From positions 23,678-86,084 of the forward strand of contig NZ_DLHL01000019.1 in NCBI RefSeq assembly GCF_002483225.1: a stretch of DNA of 62,407 nucleotides, given 5' to 3'. Below the pieces are notes generated by a model, which was not told the DNA's origin, did not search any database, and worked only from the letters and a program-made list of their open reading frames with translations. Position 1 is the first letter of the stretch. Each line of letters starts with the position of its first letter. This DNA is from Gemmatimonas sp. UBA7669. Its GTDB lineage: Bacteria > Gemmatimonadota > Gemmatimonadetes > Gemmatimonadales > Gemmatimonadaceae. The position numbers and the translations under genes are program-made. This document shows, in pieces, positions 1 through 8,708 of this stretch.

Positions 1-534
1 CTCACCGAGGAAATCGCACCCGTGCTCGGCGGTATTGCCGTGCACGAGAACCAGCTGCGGCTCATGCCACTGGTGTGGGCCATTACGCTGGGCGGCTGGG
101 CGGCCACGGCGCTGCTGTATGCCTTGGGGCGCAGCAAGTGGGATTGGATTCGTCGCCGTCTGCCCCGCTGGCGGGCGGCTGGCACCGTGGCGCTGCGGGT
201 GGTGGGCGCGCACCCGCTCAAGGCGTCATTCCTCGTGCGCTTTGCGTTCGGTCTGCGCATCATGCTGCCAGTGGCCTGTGGCGCGGCGCGGGTGCCCTGG
301 TACGTCTATCTGCCGGTGTCGCTGCTGGGGTCGTTGGCCTGGACCGCGGTGTACATCGTACTTGGCATTGCTGCGGGCGAAGCCGCGGTGCAGGCCATCG
401 GCCTGTTCGGCAAGTATGGCAAGGTGGTGGGCATCATTGCCGCGCTGGTCACGGCGCTGTTTGTGATCCGCTGGCAGCGCAAGCGCGCCGAGCGGAAGGC
501 GGCCCGACGGGCGGCTCGGCGGGCGGGGCGCTGA
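1..534 (+). CDS. DedA-family membrane protein, 5' end missing
   Basis: The reading frame is open from base 1, so the N terminus lies outside the window; 177 residues are visible. The visible part has a hydrophobic segment near residues 25-40, then FLVRFAFGLRIMLPVACGAA. That matches the DedA/VTT (SNARE-associated) pattern of an F..R...G.R segment followed by a small-residue helix. A GSLAWTAVYIVLG segment and a very basic Arg/Lys/Ala-rich tail follow. DedA proteins are inner-membrane proteins linked to lipid-carrier flipping and membrane homeostasis. The next gene is on the opposite strand and converges on this one. The family call is fairly sure; the substrate cannot be told. Confidence 0.8.
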   Translation, partial: LTEEIAPVLGGIAVHENQLRLMPLVWAITLGGWAATALLYALGRSKWDWIRRRLPRWRAAGTVALRVVGAHPLKASFLVRFAFGLRIMLPVACGAARVPWYVYLPVSLLGSLAWTAVYIVLGIAAGEAAVQAIGLFGKYGKVVGIIAALVTALFVIRWQRKRAERKAARRAARRAGR

Positions 535-555
535 TCGCGCCCGGCCCTTCGCATT

Positions 556-2028
556 TCAATTCGCCAATTCCGCACGCGCCGCGTCGCGCAGCTCCTGCCA
601 GGCCAGTGTGATATGCTCGCGGTCGCTGCGAATGTTGCCCACCGCCAGACGCAGCGTGTAACGACCATTCAGCTTCGTGTGTGACAGGTACACCCGCCCG
701 CGTGCATTCACGCGCTCCATGATGCGGGCATTGTGCGCGGCCAGCGCCACTTCGTCCATGTCCGATGGTACGTGACGGAAACACACGAGGGAGAGCGTGA
801 CCGGCGCCGTGAGTTCCCATCCGCCCTCGAAGTGCACCATGCCGGCAAACTCGCGCGCGAGTTCGCAGTGGAAGCGAATGCGCTCGGCCAGGCCTTCGGC
901 GCCGTAGGCGCGCAGCGTCATCCAGAGTTTGAGCGCACGAAAGCGACGGCCCAGCTGAATGCCGTAGTCCATGAGGTTCACGGCTTCGCTGCCGGTGCGT
1001 GTCACGAGATACTCGGGCAGCAGCGCAAAGGCCTGCTTGAGCACATCGGGATGCCGCGTGTACAGCACCGAGCAGTCCATGGGCGTGAACAGCCACTTGT
1101 GCGGATTGACGACAAACGAATCGGCGCCGTCCACGCCGTCCATGACATAGCGCAGCTCGGGCACGATGGCCGCCACACCGGCATAGGCCGCGTCCACATG
1201 GACCCAGCAGTCGTACTCGCGGGCCACCTGCACCACGGCCGCCACCGGGTCCACGCTGGTGGCACTGGTGGTGCCTACGCAGGGCACGACGGCCATGGGG
1301 CGATAGCCCTGCGCCACATCGGCGGCCATGGCGTCGCGCAGCGCGTCAGGCCGCATGCGCAGCATGTCGTCGGCGGGAATCTTGACCAGGTTGTGATGGC
1401 CCAGGCCAAGCGCAATGACGGCCTTGTCGATGGACGAGTGCGCGTGCTCGCTGCAGTACACCCGAAACCGCGGCAAGTCCGCACGACCCGCCATGCCCTC
1501 CGTGCGCACGCTGGGCGCGATGCGTTCGCGCGCGGCGGCCAGCGCGTAGAAGGTGCTCACACTGGCCGTATCCGTGATCTCGCCAAACCACGGCGCGCTG
1601 AGGCCCATGAGCTGACGCAGCCAGTCCAGCGTGACCTGCTCGAGCTCCGTGACGGCCGGACTGGTAATCCAGAGCATGCCGTTGGCATTGAGCCCCGCCG
1701 TGAGCAGCTCGGCCAGAATGCCGGGGTAGGCGCCCGAGTTGGCGAAGTAGGCAAAGAAGCCCGGATGATTCCAGTGCGTGATGCCAGGCAGCAGGGTCTG
1801 CTGCACGTCGGCCAGCATGGCGTCCAGTGACTCGCCGTGCGTGGGCGGCGCGGCAGGCAGCGCGCGCACAATGTCGCCTGGGGCCACCTGGCTGCGTACC
1901 GGGTGACGCTCCGGGTGCTCGAGGTAGTCGGCAATCCAGTCCACGGCCGCATGGGCCACGCGGCGGAAGTCGTCGGGGGCGAGGTCGCCGTGCAGCGGAA
2001 CGGGTGGGGCGTCTGGGACGAAGCTCAT
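556..2028 (-). CDS. PLP-dependent group II decarboxylase (aromatic-L-amino-acid decarboxylase family)
   Basis: A 490-residue protein of typical length for the DDC/tyrosine-decarboxylase family. The N-terminal part (HWNHPGFFAYFANSGAYPG) is the substrate-lid region shared by aromatic decarboxylases. The PLP-binding lysine sits in NPHKWLFTPMDCS, about two thirds along. HVDAAYAG carries the PLP-pyridine aspartate. The expected reaction is decarboxylation of an aromatic amino acid such as Tyr, Trp, Phe or DOPA to the amine and CO2, in the cytosol. There is no signal peptide. The start is ATG and the gene is divergent from the next one, with only 57 bases between. The family is clear; the substrate is inference. 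Confidence 0.9.
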   Translation of the reverse strand: MSFVPDAPPVPLHGDLAPDDFRRVAHAAVDWIADYLEHPERHPVRSQVAPGDIVRALPAAPPTHGESLDAMLADVQQTLLPGITHWNHPGFFAYFANSGAYPGILAELLTAGLNANGMLWITSPAVTELEQVTLDWLRQLMGLSAPWFGEITDTASVSTFYALAAARERIAPSVRTEGMAGRADLPRFRVYCSEHAHSSIDKAVIALGLGHHNLVKIPADDMLRMRPDALRDAMAADVAQGYRPMAVVPCVGTTSATSVDPVAAVVQVAREYDCWVHVDAAYAGVAAIVPELRYVMDGVDGADSFVVNPHKWLFTPMDCSVLYTRHPDVLKQAFALLPEYLVTRTGSEAVNLMDYGIQLGRRFRALKLWMTLRAYGAEGLAERIRFHCELAREFAGMVHFEGGWELTAPVTLSLVCFRHVPSDMDEVALAAHNARIMERVNARGRVYLSHTKLNGRYTLRLAVGNIRSDREHITLAWQELRDAARAELAN

Positions 2029-2085
2029 GACCAGAACGTTACCCGGGTCGCGCGTTGCGGTGAATGCCCGCGCGGCGTAGCGTCA

Positions 2086-3435
2086 ATGATGCCCACCACC
2101 CGCCGCGACTTCCTGCGTGATTCCGCCCTGCTCGGCGCTGCCGGCATGGCCCTGCCGTCCGACCTGCTCGCCGCCAGCCCGGGCGCTTCCGGAACATTGG
2201 CTTCTGTGGTTCCGGCTACTGCCGTTCCGGCTCCCGCTGTTGGCAGTTTCAGTCTCTCTGATCCTGCCGACGAATCCGCCTGGGCCAAGGTCGCCGCCAT
2301 GTACCGCGTTACCGACAAGGTGACCAACATGGAGGCCGGCTACTGGGGGCTCATGGCGCAGCCCGTGCTGGCGCGCTACCACGAGCACATCGATCGCATG
2401 AATCGCGACAACTCGTACTTCGCGCGGCGCGAGTATCCGGCGCTGTTCCGCGGTGTGCGCGAAAAGGTGGCGGCGTTTGTGGGCGCCAAGCCCAGCGAGA
2501 TTGCCCTCTCGCGTGGGGCCACCGAAGCGCTGCAGGCCCTCATTGGCCAGTACAATCGCGTGAAGGCCGGCGACACCATCATGTACGCCGACCTCGATTA
2601 CAACGCCATGCAGTGGGCCATGAACGGCCTCGCGCAGCGCACGGGGGCCACTGTGGCCAGGCTCGACATTCCCGAGCCCGCGAGCCGCGAGAACATTCTG
2701 GCCGCCTACGATGCGGCGCTGCGCGCGAATCCACGCACGAAGCTGCTGCTGCTCACGCACTGCAACAACAAGACGGGCCTGCTGCTTCCGGTCAAGGATA
2801 TCGTGGCGCTGGCGCGTCCGCGTGGTGTGGACGTGGTGGTGGATGCCGCCCATTCGTTCGGTCAGGTGCCGCTCACGGTGCAGGACCTGGACGCCGAGTT
2901 CATCGGGCTCAACCTGCACAAGTGGATTGGCGCGCCGGTGGGCGCGGGCGCCATGTACATCCGCGAGGGGCATCTCGACAAGATCGACCGCGCGCATGCC
3001 GACGAGTCGGCGCCGCTCACCAGCATCGATAGCCGGTTGCACACGGGCACCACCAACTTCGCGACGGTCATGACCATTCCCGACGCGATCGCCTTTCAGG
3101 AGTCCATTGGCCTCGCCAACAAGGCGGCGCGTGTACGCTACCTGCGCGACCGCTGGGTGAAGGCCGTGCGCAACGTGCCGGGTGTGGACGTGCTCACGCC
3201 TGACGATCCGCACCTGACCGGTGCCATCACGGCCTTCCGTCTGCACGGACGTGGCACGCGAGAAGCCAACAGCGGCATCGCGCGCACGCTGCATGACGAG
3301 TTCGGCGTGTTCACCTTCCAGCGTACGGGTCTCGCCAAGGGCGATTGTGTGCGCGTCACGCCCACGCTGTACAACTCGGCCGCCGACGCCGACAAGCTGG
3401 CGGCGGCCATTACCACGATTGCGGGGCGGGGGTAA
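2086..3435 (+). CDS. Tat-exported class V aminotransferase-fold protein (isopenicillin-N-epimerase-like)
   Basis: 449 residues from tandem ATG codons (2086 or 2089). The N terminus TTRRDFLRDSALLGAAGMAL is a twin-arginine signal, followed by a Ser/Ala/Pro linker. The mature part has the cysteine-desulfurase/isopenicillin-N-epimerase fold: ALSRGATEALQALI (PLP-phosphate loop), DAAHSFGQVPL (PLP aspartate) and NLHKWIGAPVGAGAMYIR with the Schiff-base lysine. Tat export fits a protein folded around a bound cofactor. An in-frame extension back to 1837 lies over the decarboxylase gene and has shadow-like composition, so it was not used. The exact reaction is unknown; epimerase, lyase and aminotransferase are all possible. 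Confidence 0.85.
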   Translation: MMPTTRRDFLRDSALLGAAGMALPSDLLAASPGASGTLASVVPATAVPAPAVGSFSLSDPADESAWAKVAAMYRVTDKVTNMEAGYWGLMAQPVLARYHEHIDRMNRDNSYFARREYPALFRGVREKVAAFVGAKPSEIALSRGATEALQALIGQYNRVKAGDTIMYADLDYNAMQWAMNGLAQRTGATVARLDIPEPASRENILAAYDAALRANPRTKLLLLTHCNNKTGLLLPVKDIVALARPRGVDVVVDAAHSFGQVPLTVQDLDAEFIGLNLHKWIGAPVGAGAMYIREGHLDKIDRAHADESAPLTSIDSRLHTGTTNFATVMTIPDAIAFQESIGLANKAARVRYLRDRWVKAVRNVPGVDVLTPDDPHLTGAITAFRLHGRGTREANSGIARTLHDEFGVFTFQRTGLAKGDCVRVTPTLYNSAADADKLAAAITTIAGRG

Positions 3436-3544
3436 CGTTCCTCCGGTTCAGCGAAGCACGAATGCCACGATACACGAAGTCGGACGATCTGACCTGCACC
3501 AAAGGCAGGTAGTAAGACACCACCAATTGGTACCACGCCAGTCC

Positions 3545-4579
3545 ATGACCATACTTGTAAGGTTAGTGCTTTCGAGCTTGCTGGCCGTCGCTGTTGGAGG
3601 CTGCGACGGCAAAGCGTCAGCGAGTTCCGAGGGCGATGTGCCGGCAGCATCTCTTGCGCTCCTTTGGGAGAAGGGCGATTCCGAGGTCAGCCCAGACCAG
3701 GATTTCGGGCGCATCGTCGATGCTGCCCTCGACGGAGAATTGAACGCATATGTCCTTGATGCTTCAACCAACAACATCCGGGTTTTCGACAAGGATGGGC
3801 GTTCGCTCCGCACATTGAGCAGAAGTGGCAGAGGGCCTGGCGAGTTGACCGAACCGGTGTCTTTGGTTCATGACGGCAAAGGCACGCTGTATGTGCTTGA
3901 TCGCGTGAATGGGTTGGTGTCCATTCCAACCAGCAGCAGCAATGCAGTGCCTGGCAAGAGCGCACTGCTGCCGTTCGTTGGGTCAGATTTCTGCCTGTTG
4001 CGAGAGAATGCCATCGTATTCGGCAGTCACAACGGACATCCGCTTCACGAGGTGACGTTTTCGGGAAGCATCGTCCGATCGTTTGGCGACTTTGATGGTC
4101 CGACGGAGTATCCGCAACACGTTCCGGCACTCAATAGCAAAGGGAAGGTGGCCTGCTTCCCCGAGCTGGACGTGGTTCTCACCGTTCCTCAGCTATTTCC
4201 AGTCGTCCGCGCATACCGGCTTGCAGACGGGGCGCCTCTTTGGGCCGACTCCGTTCGGGGCGTTGTGCCGTGGGGCGTCGTGGTAAACCCACAGTTCTAT
4301 TCAACCGGGCAGCACCGGGATGGATCCGATGAACCGATTGTACTTCGTCCACTTGGGTCAGAGCAGGCAGTCTTGCAGTACCGGCGATCTCATCAGATTG
4401 ACAGTGCCGTTGCCACCTGCGTGATCACGGTTCGAACAGGAGGCTGCCTGGCCGTCAGAGACTCTACACCTCGGCTGGTCGCTGCTCGAGATGGACTGGT
4501 ACTATCGTTTACCCATGGCGACTACCACAAAGTGGCGCTCTACAGGCGGAGGTCGGCCAACTGGACAGTTGAACCGTAA
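3545..4579 (+). CDS. Lipoprotein with predicted six-bladed beta-propeller
   Basis: 344 residues. The ATG at 3545 gives a clear lipoprotein signal, MTILVRLVLSSLLAVAVGGC, with lipobox VGGC. The longer in-frame reading lacks any signal. The mature protein has NHL/6-bladed-propeller style repeats such as YVLDASTNNIRVFDKDGRSL and GRGPGELTEPVSLVHDGKGT, a pattern seen in large families of exported propeller proteins. It is the first of three neighbouring proteins of the same general design (next at 4674 and 5888). Codon use is less GC-biased than in flanking genes. The function is unknown; binding at the cell surface is inference. Confidence 0.75.
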   Translation: MTILVRLVLSSLLAVAVGGCDGKASASSEGDVPAASLALLWEKGDSEVSPDQDFGRIVDAALDGELNAYVLDASTNNIRVFDKDGRSLRTLSRSGRGPGELTEPVSLVHDGKGTLYVLDRVNGLVSIPTSSSNAVPGKSALLPFVGSDFCLLRENAIVFGSHNGHPLHEVTFSGSIVRSFGDFDGPTEYPQHVPALNSKGKVACFPELDVVLTVPQLFPVVRAYRLADGAPLWADSVRGVVPWGVVVNPQFYSTGQHRDGSDEPIVLRPLGSEQAVLQYRRSHQIDSAVATCVITVRTGGCLAVRDSTPRLVAARDGLVLSFTHGDYHKVALYRRRSANWTVEP

Positions 4580-4673
4580 GAGTCAGGCCGGCCGCCGCCC
4601 AAATCACGATCGCGGGTGGTAGATCGTAGGTCCCATCTGCAGATCAGTCGTCACAATTCAATCCGCACATCCC

Positions 4674-5885
4674 ATGACATACAATTTGTTGACGATCGGG
4701 ATCATCGCACTGAGCCTGATCGCCTGCGCCACGCCCGCTGCGGATAAATCAGAGTCTGCGCGCAACGAGCCTGCTGCACCGCGTGAGGTCGTTCTCGACA
4801 GTCTGGCCACGCTGGATTTCGATTCACTCGGCTTGGTGTCCGAGATCCCGAGTCATTTGACGGAAGCCCGCACCGGCGAGATCGTGCTGTTTGACGGTCA
4901 GCAGCAGCGGATCACAGTGGTCGACTCGACCGGTAGGCTGCTTCAGGCATTCGGATCAGGCGGGCAAGGGCCGGGGCAATTTCTCAATGCAGAGAGCGTG
5001 TTCTCCCTACCCGGCGACACGCTCATGATTTTCGATCGCCAGCGACAGGTGGGCTATCTCTATCACCAATTCCAACTGACAGAGGACCGACTCGACTTTC
5101 GCGATTGGGGATTCTCTTCCGGTACGGACCTCCGCATGGTAGGGCGCCTGGGAGATGGGAGTTGGGTTGCGTTGCAGCGCGCCCAATTGGACTTCACCCT
5201 ACTGGGTGCACGCGCCATCGAGGACACAGTACGCTTGCTGGCTGGTACGCCCGGCGCGCCGCCTCGCGAACTTGCCCTTGCCGGTATCCGCCGATTCGTG
5301 GATGTCGGCACGACTGCGATCAGCAGCCGAATTCAGCTCGATGATCTTTCGCCGGCCAGCGGGATGATCTGCGAGCAAGGGGTGGTGCTGGCGGATTCGG
5401 CCGGTGTGCGCTACCTGCGTGCCGACGGCACGCTGGCCTCACAGCATACGCACCCCTTCAGGCGAATACCTATCGAGCGACTTGGAGGCGCAGAAGGCAT
5501 CGTCCAGCGCGTTACCAGCAGCAGTTTCGACGTACAGGGGCCGGCAATGGAGGCGGCGCGTCGAATACTCCGGGGATGGGCCGAATCCGTGGACTCCGCC
5601 ATGAATCCGATTCACCTGGATGGCCGGGGTTCTGTCTGGTACTCGATCCCAGGGGATCCGTCCGCAGGCGCAGAGGGCCTTGCGTATGCGCGTGTTACAG
5701 GTGGGTCGATCGATTCGCTTCAACTGCGAGCGCCTGCCCTTACCAAGGTCGGCAAGCGGTACCTGATGAGCATGATGTTCGACAAGGAGCGAGAGACCTT
5801 TGTGTATCCCCTGTTTCGCATACCGCAGTCTGACGTGACGGGCGACGTGCAGCTCGGTTGGTGCTACAACCCGTTCCCGTGGTGA
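4674..5885 (+). CDS. Lipoprotein with predicted six-bladed beta-propeller
   Basis: 403 residues. The signal MTYNLLTIGIIALSLIAC ends in lipobox LIAC, so the mature N-terminal cysteine is probably lipidated. The GQQQRITVVDSTGRLLQAFG and GGQGPGQFLNAESVFS segments match the blade pattern of the preceding gene, so the two are likely old paralogues. 94 bases separate it from the previous stop, and the next start is two bases after its own stop, suggesting cotranscription with the 5888 gene. No catalytic motif is visible. Confidence 0.75.
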   Translation: MTYNLLTIGIIALSLIACATPAADKSESARNEPAAPREVVLDSLATLDFDSLGLVSEIPSHLTEARTGEIVLFDGQQQRITVVDSTGRLLQAFGSGGQGPGQFLNAESVFSLPGDTLMIFDRQRQVGYLYHQFQLTEDRLDFRDWGFSSGTDLRMVGRLGDGSWVALQRAQLDFTLLGARAIEDTVRLLAGTPGAPPRELALAGIRRFVDVGTTAISSRIQLDDLSPASGMICEQGVVLADSAGVRYLRADGTLASQHTHPFRRIPIERLGGAEGIVQRVTSSSFDVQGPAMEAARRILRGWAESVDSAMNPIHLDGRGSVWYSIPGDPSAGAEGLAYARVTGGSIDSLQLRAPALTKVGKRYLMSMMFDKERETFVYPLFRIPQSDVTGDVQLGWCYNPFPW

Positions 5886-5887
5886 CC

Positions 5888-7030
5888 ATGCGACGCTCCA
5901 ACGTTGGCGCCTCACGGGTCCTGTGGCTCGTGGGTATAGCGACCGTTCTTCGCTCAGCGTCACCGGCCCTTGCACAGGAAATCAGTCGTTCTCCGGCACT
6001 TGTCTTCGATCGAGTCGGACACGTGCGCGAACTCCCGGATGGCACGCTCCTGGTGACAGAATCGCTGGCACGCCTTCTGTACGCCGTGAATCGGCAAGGC
6101 GTTCGCAAACAGATTGGTCGCACTGGCGACGGGCCGGCGGAGTATCGGTCACCTGGTTGGTTGATCGGGCTGGATAGTCTTTCTTCCGTCTTGATTGACA
6201 ACAACAATCGTCGCTGGTCATACCTGCAGCAGACCACTTTCTCACCCACCCCCGAGGCACTGCGGGAACTGAGCCTTCGTGTGCAGGGCGTGCTCGGTGG
6301 CGTATCGCTGGGCGGCCGGGCACTCGATGTTCGAGGGCACGGGCCGCTGGCACGATTGCCGTTCCCGAACCCAAATCGTGCCCATCCGGTCTCGCGTGAC
6401 TCCGTCGCATTCGTATTGTACGAGGGCCGCGAAAGGGCAGATACGATCGCGCTTGGTTTGACGCATCGATTCGGCGCGGCTGTGAAGCGCCTGAACATCA
6501 AAGGGGTGCCGGACCAATACAACGCCATGCATCCACTCGCCACCTTTGACCAGGCAGTGCTCTTTGCCGATGGCACCGTGGCATTGGCACGCGTAAAACC
6601 CTACCGGGTGGACTGGCGACGTGCGAACGGTGCTTGGATTGTCGGTAAGGCTGTCGGCGATGCAACGCCAGCTGTCACGGCCAACATGCGACGTGAACTC
6701 TCGCGCGCGGTATCGACCTACGGGGACGAAATCCCGGTGTTCGATGCCTCGGACTTCCCGATATGGCCTGATCGCGTTCCTCCCTTCACCTCGCACAGCG
6801 TGCACGCCGGGCCTGACGGCCGTGCCTATGTGGTGCGAACCTGGATAGGAGGCACAACACCACGCCAGGTGGATGTGTTCGATCGCCAGCGCGGTCGAGT
6901 GGGCTCGCTGAGCATGCCGCCCGGGGCGCGACTGGTGGGCATTGGTCAGCGGGCGCTGTTTGTGGCCCGTCCGCTCGAGACAGGAGAGGAGGAACTCCTG
7001 CGTGTGTCTATTCCGCCGTTTGGGCGGTAG
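5888..7030 (+). CDS. Exported beta-propeller-type protein
   Basis: 380 residues from the ATG at 5888, two bases after the preceding stop. The N terminus is a Sec signal (hydrophobic core WLVGIATVLRSASPALA, probable cut after ALA|QE) without a lipobox cysteine, unlike the two upstream paralogues. The body has the blade pattern of its neighbours (HVRELPDGTLLVTESLARLL, GDGPAEYRSPGWLIGLD). It probably forms a small operon with the 4674 gene. It ends just before large palindromes that separate it from the convergent amidohydrolase. The function is unknown. Confidence 0.72.
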   Translation: MRRSNVGASRVLWLVGIATVLRSASPALAQEISRSPALVFDRVGHVRELPDGTLLVTESLARLLYAVNRQGVRKQIGRTGDGPAEYRSPGWLIGLDSLSSVLIDNNNRRWSYLQQTTFSPTPEALRELSLRVQGVLGGVSLGGRALDVRGHGPLARLPFPNPNRAHPVSRDSVAFVLYEGRERADTIALGLTHRFGAAVKRLNIKGVPDQYNAMHPLATFDQAVLFADGTVALARVKPYRVDWRRANGAWIVGKAVGDATPAVTANMRRELSRAVSTYGDEIPVFDASDFPIWPDRVPPFTSHSVHAGPDGRAYVVRTWIGGTTPRQVDVFDRQRGRVGSLSMPPGARLVGIGQRALFVARPLETGEEELLRVSIPPFGR

Positions 7031-7054
7031 GCGCAGCAAACCCACAACTCAAAA

Positions 7055-7114
7055 CTTGCACTCAAAGCGCACAGCTCACCGAATGGCCGGTCAGCTGTGC
7101 GCTTTGAGTGCAAG
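7055..7114. repeat. Intergenic inverted repeat, family A copy 1
   Basis: Two 22-base arms, 7055-7076 and 7093-7114, are exact reverse complements around a 16-base spacer that itself contains ACCG/CGGT. Each arm contains ACTCAAAGC or its complement. A related element lies at 8586-8672. It lies between convergent genes, so it could act as a bidirectional terminator or a REP-like element. No T tract follows. Confidence 0.85.
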
Positions 7115-7156
7115 TCATGAGTGCTCAGTCGAACCAACCCAAGACTCGACACCCAA

Positions 7157-7194
7157 ACACAGAACCCGGAACTGATCAGTTCCGGGTTTTGTGT
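7157..7194. terminator. Loopless palindrome, family B copy 1; likely bidirectional terminator
   Basis: The segment 7163-7188 is a perfect palindrome centred on ACTGATCAGT. It extends to 7157-7194 with one G-T mispair. It lies between the ends of the convergent genes at 5888-7030 and 7226-8536. The GGGTTTTGTGT side gives a short U-rich 3' flank. The same core recurs at 23629-23668. A terminator role is inferred from position and folding. Confidence 0.65.
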
Positions 7195-7225
7195 ACACGT
7201 TCCGAGTCGTGAGCCTTCACGCGTC

Positions 7226-8536
7226 CTACTGGGCCCGCTTCGGCACTCCTCCCACCAACAACTCCAGCGCTGCGTTGGCCATGGCCCGCACGCCCACGGG
7301 CATCGCGTTGTCATCGGCCTGGAACAGCGGCGAGTGATTGCTCGCCACCCCCATCAAATCCACGCTCGGCGGTGTCACGCTCAGGTTGAAGAAAAATCCC
7401 GGCGCCACGTTGGCAAAACGCGAGAAGTCTTCGCCCGCCATGCTCTGGGTCTTGCTCTCGAAGGCCTTGCCCGCGCTCACGCGCTGCAGCACCGGCGCCA
7501 GTCGCCCCACCAGCGCGGCATCATTGATGGTGCTGCCGTAACCCAGCGTCACACTCACATCGGCGGTGGCGCCATGCGCGGCCGCGATATGCTGCGCAAT
7601 TTCCTTCATGCGCACACCCACCTTTTCGCGCGCCTTGGCATCGAAGGTGCGAATGGTGCCGATCATCCACACCGAGTCGGGAATGATGTTCTCGCGCAGT
7701 CCGCCGTGAATGGCGCCCACCGTGAGCACTGCGGGGCCCTGCGTGAGATCGAGTGAGCGCGACACTACCGTCTGCAACGCCGTTACGATTTCCGCGCTCA
7801 CCACGATGGGGTCGACGCCATTGGACGGAAACGCCCCGTGCGTCTGCTTGCCATGCACCACAATGCGCCACGCGTCGCTGGCCGCGGAGATGGCACCCGA
7901 ACGCCAGCTCAGTGTGCCAAGCGGACCCGGGCCCACGTGCAAGCCCAGCACCGCGTCCACGCCCTGCATGACGCCGGCCTCGATCATGGGCTGCGCGCCG
8001 CCGCGCGGCGGCACTTCCTCGGCCGGCTGAAAGAGAAACTTGACCGTGCCCGGCAACTGCGCGCGCATGCCGGCAAACACCTCGGCCACACCCATCAGCA
8101 TGGCCGTGTGCAGGTCGTGTCCGCAGGCGTGCATGACGCCCGTCTCCACGCCGTTGTACACCGTGCGCACGGTACTCTTGTACGGCACGTCCACCAGCTC
8201 GGTCACCGGCAGCGCGTCCATGTCGGCGCGCATGGCAATGGTGGGCCCGGGCTTGCCGCCCTTGAGCACGGCCACCACACCCGGAATGCCGCCCACGTTC
8301 TCCTGCACGTCGAGGCCGAGGCTCTTGAGATGCGCGGCAACCAGGGCGGCGGTGCGCTTCTCCTGGTAGCCGAGCTCCGGGTGCTGGTGGATGTCATGGC
8401 GCCAGGCGGTGAGCTTGGACGCAATGGCGGCGGTGCGGCGGTCGATCTCGGTGGTGAGTGACGACTGGGCCGCGGCGGGGGCCGCGCTCAGGAGCAGAGC
8501 GGCAAAAAGGCCGAGTGGACGCATGGTGTTCGCCAT
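7226..8536 (-). CDS. Exported M20-family amidohydrolase (IAA-amino-acid-hydrolase type)
   Basis: About 436 residues from an ATG at 8536; an ATG at 8524 is equally possible, and neither has a clear Shine-Dalgarno. A Sec signal (LGLFAALLLSAAPAAAQ) precedes the mature enzyme. M20D metal-site motifs are present in order: HQHPELGYQE, RADMDALPV, MHACGHDLHTAML, QPAEEVPPRGGA and a C-terminal MAGEDFSRF. The family is di-metal hydrolases that remove acyl groups from N-acyl amino acids. It follows the second M20 hydrolase on the same strand, with a large inverted repeat in the 172-base gap. A periplasmic role in amide or peptide turnover is likely. Confidence 0.9.
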   Translation of the reverse strand: MANTMRPLGLFAALLLSAAPAAAQSSLTTEIDRRTAAIASKLTAWRHDIHQHPELGYQEKRTAALVAAHLKSLGLDVQENVGGIPGVVAVLKGGKPGPTIAMRADMDALPVTELVDVPYKSTVRTVYNGVETGVMHACGHDLHTAMLMGVAEVFAGMRAQLPGTVKFLFQPAEEVPPRGGAQPMIEAGVMQGVDAVLGLHVGPGPLGTLSWRSGAISAASDAWRIVVHGKQTHGAFPSNGVDPIVVSAEIVTALQTVVSRSLDLTQGPAVLTVGAIHGGLRENIIPDSVWMIGTIRTFDAKAREKVGVRMKEIAQHIAAAHGATADVSVTLGYGSTINDAALVGRLAPVLQRVSAGKAFESKTQSMAGEDFSRFANVAPGFFFNLSVTPPSVDLMGVASNHSPLFQADDNAMPVGVRAMANAALELLVGGVPKRAQ

Positions 8537-8585
8537 GGGGAGCAAAGACGAAGGTTCGAATCAAGACGAACTCAGAACCCAGGAA

Positions 8586-8672
8586 CTTGAACTCAAAGCT
8601 CAAAGCTTCCGGAACCTGCGGTCTTGCGAAGTGAATCCGCCGGTTCGGTCAGCTTTGCGCTTTGAGTTCAAG
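8586..8672. repeat. Intergenic inverted repeat, family A copy 2
   Basis: Arms 8586-8607 and 8651-8672 (22 bases each) match as reverse complements at 21 of 22 positions, with a 43-base spacer. The arms share CTTG.ACTCAAAGC with copy 1 at 7055-7114, and both spacers end in GGTC, so the copies are homologous. This copy lies between the two M20 genes, just after the stop of the upstream one. Confidence 0.8.
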
Positions 8673-8708
8673 TATTGAGTGTTGAGTTTGGTGGCTGGCT
8701 GCAAGACC

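Noticed and set aside
733..1830. 365-codon open frame antisense to the PLP decarboxylase
   Set aside because: No recognisable motif; the decarboxylase on the minus strand is complete.
1837..2085. N-terminal extension of the class V aminotransferase-like protein
   Set aside because: It overlaps the decarboxylase gene and would bury the Tat signal; the ATG at 2086 gives a proper signal peptide.
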